The position numbers were made by a program, and so were the translations under genes. The notes under the pieces are model-generated. The model was not told the DNA's origin. It worked only from the letters and a program-made list of their open reading frames with translations, and searched no databases. A stretch of DNA of 15,353 bases from NCBI GenBank assembly GCA_038232055.1, contig JBBSIN010000057.1, forward strand, positions 1 to 15,353, given 5' to 3'. The number at the start of each line of letters is the position of its first letter. Positions within the stretch are counted from its first letter, which is position 1. Of this stretch, positions 7,241 to 12,587 are shown piece by piece. The DNA is from JBBSIN01 sp038232055 (GTDB lineage Bacteria > Actinomycetota > Actinomycetes > JADGOV01).

Positions 7241-7320
7241 GATCTCCTTCGCCCGGCTGGTTGTTGCTAAAACCCGCCGGCAGAGATCGTTAAGCGACAA
7301 CAGCGCGGGCGAAGGAGATC
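7241..7320. repeat. 80-bp imperfect palindrome with 15-bp perfect outer arms
   Basis: gatctccttcgcccg (7241-7255) is the exact reverse complement of cgggcgaaggagatc (7306-7320). The inner parts continue the pairing imperfectly: 7256-7273 (containing ttgttgct) pairs with 7289-7305 (containing agcgacaac), with one bulged base and two mismatches or wobbles. This leaves a loop of about 15 nt that contains GCCGGC. Each arm is about 32 nt. It could be a terminator for pmt, a small repeat element, or the closed-up ends of an inserted element; there is no T-tract. Confidence 0.9.
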
Positions 7321-7679
7321 ATTTCGACTGCCTCGGTGTCGGTATCAGCGGTCACTTTGGCAGAACTCGCCGCCGCGGCTCACGCGACTTCGGACCCCGC
7401 CGAACGCGCACGTGGCCAGGACCGGCTGCAGCACACTGAGGTCACCTTCGACCCATTGCCGATCGACATGGGCGTCGCCCGAGCCTACGGACGGGTCTAC
7501 GCAGCAGTGGCGACAGCGGGCCGTAAGGCCCGTGGCCGCCGTGCGCTGGACCTGCCTATCGCGCGACGACGGTCGCCGCCGGTCTCCCGCTCTACACGAG
7601 GAACCCGGACGATTTCCGCGAAGTGTCTGCCTTGCTCGACGCCGTGCCTGTGAGCGGTGTCGCGCCCTCCGAGAACTGA
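7318..7679 (+). pseudogene. Relic of a VapC-type PIN-domain toxin gene (5'-truncated, frameshifted)
   Basis: The plus-strand translation (conceptually from about 7318; first GTG at 7336) reads VSAVTLAELAAAAHATSDPA, then RVYAAVATAGRKARGRRALDLPIA. This is the middle of a VapC ribonuclease, keeping the Glu of TLAEL and the Asp of ALDL. After ATC GC at 7558-7562 one base is missing. Shifting frame there recovers ATTVAAGLPLYTRNPDDF and EVSALLDAVPV up to a TGA at 7677-7679, the normal VapC C-terminus. The N-terminal strand with the first catalytic Asp (DTS motif) is absent; its place is taken by the palindrome arm. No VapB antitoxin gene was found beside it. Two independent lesions make a functional toxin very unlikely. 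Confidence 0.85.
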
Positions 7680-7747
7680 GCCGGCCAAGTCACTCGTCCG
7701 GCGGCCCCAGACCCGGCGGAGGCGGGGGAATCGGCCTGAACGAGAAG

Positions 7748-7821
7748 TGGAGGTGAGGGGATTCGAACCCCTGGCCTCTTCCGTGCGAGGGAAGCGCTCT
7801 ACCGGACTGAGCCACACCCCC
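7748..7821 (-). tRNA. tRNA-Ala (anticodon CGC)
   Basis: The minus strand folds into a full cloverleaf of 74 nt. The acceptor GGGGGTG pairs with CACCTCC and includes a G3-U70 wobble pair, the alanine identity element. The D arm is GCTC/GAGC. The anticodon stem CTTCC/GGAAG has loop CTCGCAC (anticodon CGC), and the T arm AGGGG/CCCCT has loop TTCGAAT. Discriminator A73 is at 7748 and CCA is not encoded. The 3' end faces the vapC relic. Confidence 0.96.
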
Positions 7822-7833
7822 AGGAGCGGTACG

Positions 7834-7839
7834 ACGCTA
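7834..7839 (-). promoter_or_regulatory. Possible -10 box for the tRNA-Ala gene
   Basis: On the minus strand TAGCGT lies 12 nt upstream of the tRNA 5' end, in the 44-bp gap after the SepX-like gene. It fits TANNNT but no clear -35 accompanies it, so read-through from the upstream gene is an alternative. Confidence 0.25.
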
Positions 7840-7865
7840 CCACGGCGGCCCGGGGACCCGTTTCG

Positions 7866-8714
7866 TCAGTCACCCACGGCCCGGCGGCGCTCGACCGCCT
7901 CGTCCTCGAGGGCGTACGCCGCCGCGTCCCCGGGCAACTCGCCCTCGACGAGGTCCTCCTCGTGCCAGTCGCCGTCGACGACACGAGGGGCGGGCGCTGC
8001 GGTGACATAGCTGGGCAGCGGCACGCGGACCGGCGTCCACGGCTCTCCACCCACGACCGGTCGGGCTTCGGCGGCCGGGGAAAGCGGGTCCGCGAGTGGC
8101 GGCGGCGCAATCCGCGCCACAGGGGTGGCCATTGGCGATGCGGGGGCGGCATTCGGCGCTGCGGGGGAGGCATTCGGCGCTGCGGCGACCGGTGCCGCCG
8201 GAACCGGCGCGGGAGCCGTCATGGTGGTCGGTACAGCCGCGGGGGCGAAGTCGCGGAAACCGGCAGCCCGTCGCGCCGCCTCGCGCCGTTGGCGGCGCCG
8301 CCGACCGGCAGCGGCTGTCACCGCGCTGCGGCGCAGCGACGCCACGTAGCCCGCGAACGCAAGCAGTGGCACTGCGCCGCCGACCAACGGCACCGCGCCG
8401 AAGATCCCGGCCACGAGCGTCACGACCACAACGCAAACCGCCACGCCGACGACGATGCGCCGGCGACGCAGCATCGCGCGCGCCGACCGTCGCGGCCGTA
8501 CTCGGGCAGGCGCCACCCGCGCGCGGACGGCGTACCGCCGGTCCCCAGCGGGCGCGGAAGTGGCGACGTCGCGCCGGCGGGGGATCACCCGGCTGCCGGG
8601 CAGCGAGATCTCGGGAGTCTCGTCGTCGTGGCGGTGCACCCACATCGGGACGAGTACGACGGCCCACACGACGACGAGTACAGCGACCAGGACCCCGCTC
8701 AGCGCAACCTCCAA
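7866..8714 (-). CDS. sepX: SepX/GlpR-like divisome membrane protein
   Basis: Membrane protein of the actinobacterial SepX (Streptomyces) / GlpR (Corynebacterium) family, which acts at the cell-division septum; GlpR is the membrane receptor of the gephyrin-like protein Glp. In the 282-aa translation, TM1 spans about residues 5-25 (ending in LVPMWVHRHD, typical of the family). A basic stretch (58-86) precedes TM2 and TM3 (87-105 and 107-126). A second Arg-rich segment (137-149) is followed by an Ala/Pro-rich linker with short repeats (160-220). The protein ends with EPWTPVRVPLPSYVTAAPA (224-242) and an acidic tail. The start is uncertain: TTG at 8714 has no ribosome binding site, whereas CTG at 8702 has GGAGG 5 nt upstream. 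It lies last in the cluster that also contains the Glp/MoeA-like gene, as in other actinobacteria. Assignment rests on topology, the LVPMW and VPLPSY motifs and context. Confidence 0.8.
   Translation of the reverse strand: MEVALSGVLVAVLVVVWAVVLVPMWVHRHDDETPEISLPGSRVIPRRRDVATSAPAGDRRYAVRARVAPARVRPRRSARAMLRRRRIVVGVAVCVVVVTLVAGIFGAVPLVGGAVPLLAFAGYVASLRRSAVTAAAGRRRRQRREAARRAAGFRDFAPAAVPTTMTAPAPVPAAPVAAAPNASPAAPNAAPASPMATPVARIAPPPLADPLSPAAEARPVVGGEPWTPVRVPLPSYVTAAPAPRVVDGDWHEEDLVEGELPGDAAAYALEDEAVERRRAVGD
8128..8190. repeat. 21-bp tandem repeat, three copies, within the sepX linker
   Basis: Copies start at 8128, 8149 and 8170. The last two are identical over their first 16 bases (gcattcggcgctgcgg); the first matches the second at about 16 of 21 positions. 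Translated on the minus strand they give AAPNASP, AAPNAAP and ASPMATP in the proline/alanine-rich linker. The period is a multiple of three, so copy changes would keep the frame. Confidence 0.85.
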
Positions 8715-8743
8715 CGGGGAGACGTACGGCGACGACGCGACTC

Positions 8744-8749
8744 ACCGTA
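8744..8749 (-). promoter_or_regulatory. Possible -10 box upstream of the SepX-like gene
   Basis: On the minus strand TACGGT (TANNNT) lies 29 nt upstream of the TTG at 8714. The 105-bp gap before this gene is the largest inside the right block, so a separate promoter is plausible. No clear -35 was seen. Confidence 0.25.
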
Positions 8750-8780
8750 GTCGCGACCGGCGATCACTGGGCGGACATGC

Positions 8781-8813
8781 GCCGGTGTGTCGCCGATCTC
8801 CGCCGGTGTGTCG
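8781..8813 (-). promoter_or_regulatory. Direct repeats with GACAC cores upstream of the SepX-like gene
   Basis: gccggtgtgtcg occurs exactly at 8781-8792 and 8802-8813, a 21-bp period or two helical turns. On the minus strand each copy reads CGACACACCGGC and includes GACAC, the core recognised by the sporulation regulator WhiA in Streptomyces. The pair lies 67-99 bp upstream of the TTG at 8714. The repeat is seen; the operator role is inference. Confidence 0.35.
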
Positions 8814-8819
8814 AGGGCG

Positions 8820-9434
8820 TCATCGCAGGTCGCGCACCGTCCGCCATCTCTGCAGCAGGCCGCCTGGCACGTCACCGGTGGTCACGGCGTAGCAGATGTG
8901 GTCCCGGTACGCGCCGTCGATGTGCAGGTAGCGAAGGCGCAGCCCCTCCTCGCGGAAGCCGAGCTTCTCGACCACCCGGCGGCTGGCCACGTTCTCCGGC
9001 CGCACGTTCGCCTCGACGCGGTGCATGCCCACCGGGCCGAGGCAGTGGTCCACCGTCAGCGCGAGCGCCGCCGGCATGACGCCCCGGCCGGCGAGCGCCT
9101 CGTCGACCCAGTAGCCCACGTAGCCGGAGTTGAGCGACCCGCGGACGATGCTGCCGACCGTGACCTGTCCGGCGAGGCTCCCGTCGTACGTCACGGCCAG
9201 CGGCAGCGCCTCGCCCACCCTGGCCTGCCGCCGCAGCGTGCGCAGCATGGTGACGAACAGCGCCCGCGTCGGCGTACCGCCGAACCCGCTACCGGGTGGA
9301 GTGGCCTCCCACGGGGCCAGCCACTGCGCATTGCGCTGGCGAAGCTCGACCCATGCGCTCGCGTCGCGGGTTCGCAGCGGGCGTATGCCGACCCGCCCCT
9401 CGGCCACCTCGACCGGCCATCCCGGCGCCCGCAC
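8820..9434 (-). CDS. rimJ: GNAT family N-acetyltransferase, RimJ/RimL type
   Basis: GCN5-related acetyltransferase of the RimJ/RimL group, transferring acetyl from acetyl-CoA, classically to protein N-termini; the real substrate is unknown. The 204-aa protein has the conserved opening GRVGIRPLRTRDASAW, the core strand GYVGYWVDEALAGRGVMPAA with the AGRG acetyl-CoA pyrophosphate loop, and the C-terminal RPENVASRRVVEKLGFREEG block. The tail LRYLHIDGAYRDHICYAV is typical of actinobacterial RimJ-like proteins encoded beside glp and sepX. GTG at 9434 is chosen: it lies 4 nt after the mog stop and matches where homologues begin, and no other good start follows before the conserved region. Close packing behind mog suggests cotranslation. 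In corynebacteria a rimJ-like gene also sits between glp and glpR. Confidence 0.88.
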   Translation of the reverse strand: MRAPGWPVEVAEGRVGIRPLRTRDASAWVELRQRNAQWLAPWEATPPGSGFGGTPTRALFVTMLRTLRRQARVGEALPLAVTYDGSLAGQVTVGSIVRGSLNSGYVGYWVDEALAGRGVMPAALALTVDHCLGPVGMHRVEANVRPENVASRRVVEKLGFREEGLRLRYLHIDGAYRDHICYAVTTGDVPGGLLQRWRTVRDLR

Positions 9435-9438
9435 GACG

Positions 9439-9939
9439 CTAGTGGTCGCCGCCGCGCAGCTGCGCCACTGCGTGGCCGACGACAGGCGCGAGTACGGCGA
9501 CGCCGTCACGGACACCGCTGGTCGAGCCGGGCAGGTTCACGACGAGCGTCGACGCGGCGACGCCTGCCACCGCTCGAGAGAGGATCGTCGTCGGCACCCG
9601 ATCCCGGTTGTACTGCCGCAGCGCTTCGGCGAGCCCTGGCGCCTCCCGCTCGATGATCGTGCGGGTGGCCTCGGGGGTCACGTCGCGAGGCGAGAACCCG
9701 GTGCCGCCGGTGGTCGCGACGAGGTCGACCTCCGCGTCGACCGCCGACTGCAGGGCGGCCGCGATCGCCGCCACCTCGTCCGGTACGACGACGACGTCGG
9801 TCACCTCGAACCCCAGGCCGCGAAGCAGCTCGGCGAGCAACGGCCCGGAATCGTCGTGGCGCAGCTCGCCGTGGGAACGGTCGGAGCAGGTGACGACGGC
9901 CGCCCGCGCGTCGTCGGGCAGCCCCTCACTATGAGCCAT
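9439..9939 (-). CDS. mog: MogA/MoaB family molybdopterin adenylyltransferase
   Basis: Enzyme of the MogA/MoaB fold that adenylates molybdopterin before molybdate insertion. The 166-aa protein carries TCSD near the N-terminus, the nucleotide-binding TTGGTGFSPRDVTPEAT segment (GGTG at 78-81, Asp87), and the NLPGS motif at 135-139. Length is right for a stand-alone MoaB/Mog. The ATG at 9939 has GGAG 5 nt upstream, and its first 11 nt overlap the end of moaC, so translation is coupled. moaC and the MoeA-like gene immediately upstream support a molybdenum-cofactor role. MoaB versus Mog cannot be settled by eye. Confidence 0.93.
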   Translation of the reverse strand: MAHSEGLPDDARAAVVTCSDRSHGELRHDDSGPLLAELLRGLGFEVTDVVVVPDEVAAIAAALQSAVDAEVDLVATTGGTGFSPRDVTPEATRTIIEREAPGLAEALRQYNRDRVPTTILSRAVAGVAASTLVVNLPGSTSGVRDGVAVLAPVVGHAVAQLRGGDH

Positions 9940-10411
9940 CGCGGCTCCACCTCCCAGTCTTACCGCCGGTCTTCTCGGTGACCCGGACGTCGGTGATCGT
10001 CGCGGCCGGGTCGACGGCCTTCACCATGTCGACGAGCGCGAGCCCCGCCACGACCACCGACGTGAGCGCCTCCATCTCCACGCCGGTCCGGTCGGCGGTG
10101 CGGACCGTCGCGGTGATCTCCACCGCGTCGGCTCCCACGTCGAGGTCGACCGTGACGCCGTGGACGGCGATGGGATGGCAGAGCGGCACCAGGTCGGGGG
10201 TCCGCTTCGCGGCCATGATGCCGGCGATCCGCGCAACCGCGAGCGCATCACCCTTGGGCAGACCACCTTCCCGCAGAAGCGAAATGACCTCGGGGCGTAC
10301 GGCGACCCGGCCGCGGGCCGTCGCCGTACGCGCGGTGACCTCCTTGTCCGCCACGTCCACCATGCGCGCAGCGCCGGCGTCGTCGACATGCGTGAGCCGC
10401 GCCTCGGTCAT
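9929..10411 (-). CDS. moaC: Cyclic pyranopterin monophosphate synthase MoaC
   Basis: MoaC turns 3',8-cyclo-7,8-dihydro-GTP, the MoaA product, into cyclic pyranopterin monophosphate, the first committed step of molybdenum-cofactor synthesis. The 160-aa protein shows all family blocks: MVDVADKEVTARTATARG (17-34), LPKGDALAVARIAGIMAAK (51-69, with Lys53), LVPLCHP (74-80, His79), and the VEMEALTSVVVAGLALVDMVKA block (111-132). The last includes Glu112, Asp128 and Lys131, the active-site set. Its ATG overlaps the stop of the MoeA-like gene as ATGA and its 3' end overlaps mog. No moaA, moaD or moaE lies in the window, so the rest of the pathway must be elsewhere. The enzyme appears intact. Confidence 0.97.
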   Translation of the reverse strand: MTEARLTHVDDAGAARMVDVADKEVTARTATARGRVAVRPEVISLLREGGLPKGDALAVARIAGIMAAKRTPDLVPLCHPIAVHGVTVDLDVGADAVEITATVRTADRTGVEMEALTSVVVAGLALVDMVKAVDPAATITDVRVTEKTGGKTGRWSRDGS

Positions 10412-11643
10412 GCCACGGCTCGCCGCTCGAGCATCATCACGTCGACCTCCTCGCCGGGTGCCACCTCGGTGACGTCCTCCGGAACCACGATGAGCGCGTT
10501 CGCCAACGCCAGGCTGCCGATCAGGTGCGACCCCGAGCCACCGACCAAGCTGACCACCCGGCGGCCGTCTCGACGCTCGAGGCGCGCCCGAGCGAACTGC
10601 CGCTTGCCGGGCGGCGCGCTGAGCCGGTTCATCGTGACCGCGCGCACCGAGGGTCTGTGCAGCGGCTCCACGCCGAGCATCTTGCGCAGCGCCGGCCGGA
10701 CGAAGACCTCGAACGACACGAACGCGCTCACCGGGTTGCCGGGCAGCCCGAAGATCGGGGTGGCGTCCGGGCCGATCGTGCCGAAGCCCTGCGGCATGCC
10801 GGGCTGCATGGCGACCCGGTCGAACGAGACCGTGCCGACACGCGCGAGCACCTCCTTGACGACGTCGTACGCGCCGACGCTGACCCCGCCGCTGGTGACC
10901 ACCGCGTCGGCCCGGATGAGCTGGTCCTCGAGGGTGTCGAGCAGCAGCCGGGGGTCGTCAGGGACGATTCCCACCCGGAAGGCGACAGCGCCGGCCTCGC
11001 GGGCCGCCAGCGTGAGCAGCACGGAGTTCGAGTCCCAGATCTGACCAGGCCGGGTCCGACCACCCGGCTCGACGAGCTCGCTTCCCGTCGACACGACGAC
11101 GACCCGGGGCCGCGGCCGGGCGAGCACGCGTGAACGCCCGACCGCGGCCAGCAGGCCGACGTGGGCGGCGCCGAGCCGGGTGCCCGCCTGCAGAACGCGC
11201 TGCCCCGCCGTCACGTCCTCGCCGGCGCGCCGGATATGCGCTCCGGGAGCCGGCGGCCGGTCCACGGCGACGGTGGCGACGCCCCGGTCGGTCCACTCCA
11301 GGGGTACGACGGCATCCGCGCCGTACGGCAGCGGAGCCCCCGTCATGATCCGGACGCACAGGCCGGCGCTTACCGTCGTCTGGATGCTGCTACCGGCGGC
11401 GATGTCACCCACGACCGGCAGGCGCACCGGATCGGCCTCGGTGGCGCCGGCCAGGTCGTCACTGCGCACGGCGTAGCCGTCCATGCCGGAGTTGTCGAAC
11501 GACGGCAGGGGGCCCTCCGCGGTGACGTCCTCGGCCAGCACGCAGCCGTGGGCGTCGAGCAGCTGGAGGTCGAGCGCGGAGAGCGGCGCCACGGTGGCCA
11601 GGACCCGGGCGAGGTGCTCGTCGACCGGCGTCAGGTCGCTCAC
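10408..11643 (-). CDS. glp: MoeA/gephyrin-like protein, probable divisome protein Glp
   Basis: Member of the MoeA/gephyrin-E family (molybdopterin molybdenumtransferase), 411 aa. Motifs seen: PSFDNSGMDGYAVRSDD (Asp55), MTGAPLPYGADAVVP, RRAGEDV (Asp143), STGSEL (Glu189), GQIWDSNS, SGGVSVGAYD (Asp260), and GLPGNPVSAFVSF, with a C-terminal MoeA domain IV. In place of the IKPGKP segment of E. coli MoeA this protein reads MQPGMP (279-284), so both lysines are missing. Position next to galU, rimJ and a SepX/GlpR gene matches corynebacterial Glp, which binds FtsZ and GlpR in division; the mycobacterial equivalent is annotated moeA1. Adjacent moaC and mog also fit a Moco role, so it may do either or both. 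The GTG at 11643 overlaps the galU stop (GTGA) and has no good ribosome binding site, suggesting translational coupling. Confidence 0.87.
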   Translation of the reverse strand: MSDLTPVDEHLARVLATVAPLSALDLQLLDAHGCVLAEDVTAEGPLPSFDNSGMDGYAVRSDDLAGATEADPVRLPVVGDIAAGSSIQTTVSAGLCVRIMTGAPLPYGADAVVPLEWTDRGVATVAVDRPPAPGAHIRRAGEDVTAGQRVLQAGTRLGAAHVGLLAAVGRSRVLARPRPRVVVVSTGSELVEPGGRTRPGQIWDSNSVLLTLAAREAGAVAFRVGIVPDDPRLLLDTLEDQLIRADAVVTSGGVSVGAYDVVKEVLARVGTVSFDRVAMQPGMPQGFGTIGPDATPIFGLPGNPVSAFVSFEVFVRPALRKMLGVEPLHRPSVRAVTMNRLSAPPGKRQFARARLERRDGRRVVSLVGGSGSHLIGSLALANALIVVPEDVTEVAPGEEVDVMMLERRAVA

Positions 11644-12566
11644 GGCGACGACGCCGGCTTGTCGCGTCGAGCATCCTCGTCGACGAACGCCCGCAAAAAG
11701 GCCAGGAACTCCGGCCCGAGGTCGTCGCGGTCGCAGGCGTAGCGCCCGATCGTGCGCAGGTAATCGGCCTTGTCGCCGGTGTCGTAGCGGCGACCCCGGA
11801 AGACCAGCCCGTGCACCGGTCCGCCCCTTTCCGGACTCCGGCCGGCGAGGGTGAGCAGCGCGTCGGTGAGCTGGATCTCCCCGCCGCGCCCCGGTTCCGT
11901 CGTGTGCAGCACGTCGAAGACCGCCGGCGAGAGAACGTAGCGGCCGATGAGTGCGAGGTTGCTCGGCGCCTCCGCGGCGGCGGGCTTCTCGACCGCGCCG
12001 ACCACGCGGACGACGTCGGCCCCCTCGGCCGGCTCGACAGCCGCGACCCCGTAGAGGGAGATCTGCGACTCGGGCACCTCCATGAGCGCGATGACGCTGC
12101 CGCCGTACTCCTGCTGCACCTCGATCATGCGAGAGAGCAGGGGGTCGCGCTCGTCGATGAGGTCGTCGCCGAGGAGCACCGCGAACGGCTCGTCGCCGAC
12201 GTGCTGGGCGGCGCAGAGCACGGCGTGGCCCAGGCCCTTGGGGTCGCCCTGCCGGACGTAGTGAACGGTGGCGAGGTCAGTGGCGGCCTGCACGCGGGAG
12301 AGCTTGTCCGTGTCGCCCTTGCGGGCAAGGGTGTCCTCGAGCTCGTACTGGCGGTCGAAGTGGTCCTCCAGCGGCGTCTTGTTGCGGCCGGTGACCATGA
12401 GCACGTCGGAGCACCCGGCGCGCACGGCCTCTTCCACGACGTACTGGATCACCGGCTTGTCGACGACCGGCAGCATCTCCTTGGGGGTCGCCTTCGTCGC
12501 TGGCAGGAAGCGAGTGCCGAGACCGGCCGCGGGGATGACGGCCTTGCGTACGCCGGAGTGCACCAT
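11640..12566 (-). CDS. galU: UTP--glucose-1-phosphate uridylyltransferase GalU
   Basis: Makes UDP-glucose from UTP and glucose-1-phosphate, feeding cell-wall glycans, trehalose and glycolipids. The 308-aa protein has the nucleotidyltransferase signature AAGLGTRFLPATKATPKEML (residues 13-32), the following VVDKPVIQYVVEEA, QGDPKGLGHAVLCA, LLGDDLID, the VGAVEKP lysine motif, and GGEIQLTDAL. Length is typical. ATG at 12566 starts right at the family N-terminus (VRKAVIPAAG). There is no Shine-Dalgarno sequence, but TACAGT lies 7 nt upstream, so a leaderless start is likely. It stands 21 bp after the diguanylate cyclase stop and overlaps the glp start by 3 nt. Confidence 0.97.
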   Translation of the reverse strand: MVHSGVRKAVIPAAGLGTRFLPATKATPKEMLPVVDKPVIQYVVEEAVRAGCSDVLMVTGRNKTPLEDHFDRQYELEDTLARKGDTDKLSRVQAATDLATVHYVRQGDPKGLGHAVLCAAQHVGDEPFAVLLGDDLIDERDPLLSRMIEVQQEYGGSVIALMEVPESQISLYGVAAVEPAEGADVVRVVGAVEKPAAAEAPSNLALIGRYVLSPAVFDVLHTTEPGRGGEIQLTDALLTLAGRSPERGGPVHGLVFRGRRYDTGDKADYLRTIGRYACDRDDLGPEFLAFLRAFVDEDARRDKPASSP

Positions 12567-12573
12567 GTCGCCG

Positions 12574-12579
12574 ACTGTA
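12574..12579 (-). promoter_or_regulatory. Candidate leaderless -10 box for galU
   Basis: On the minus strand TACAGT (TANNNT) is followed by 7 nt and then the galU ATG at 12566. It lies in the 21-bp gap after the diguanylate cyclase gene, so galU and the genes after it could be transcribed separately from that gene. No -35 of TTGAC type is seen. Confidence 0.45.
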
Positions 12580-12587
12580 ACCAGCCG

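Noticed and set aside
7748..7821. Attachment-site duplication of the tRNA 3' end
   Set aside because: I looked for a second copy of the T-arm/acceptor sequence (ggaggtgaggggattcga) in the scar region and elsewhere in the window and found none, so no att pair can be claimed.
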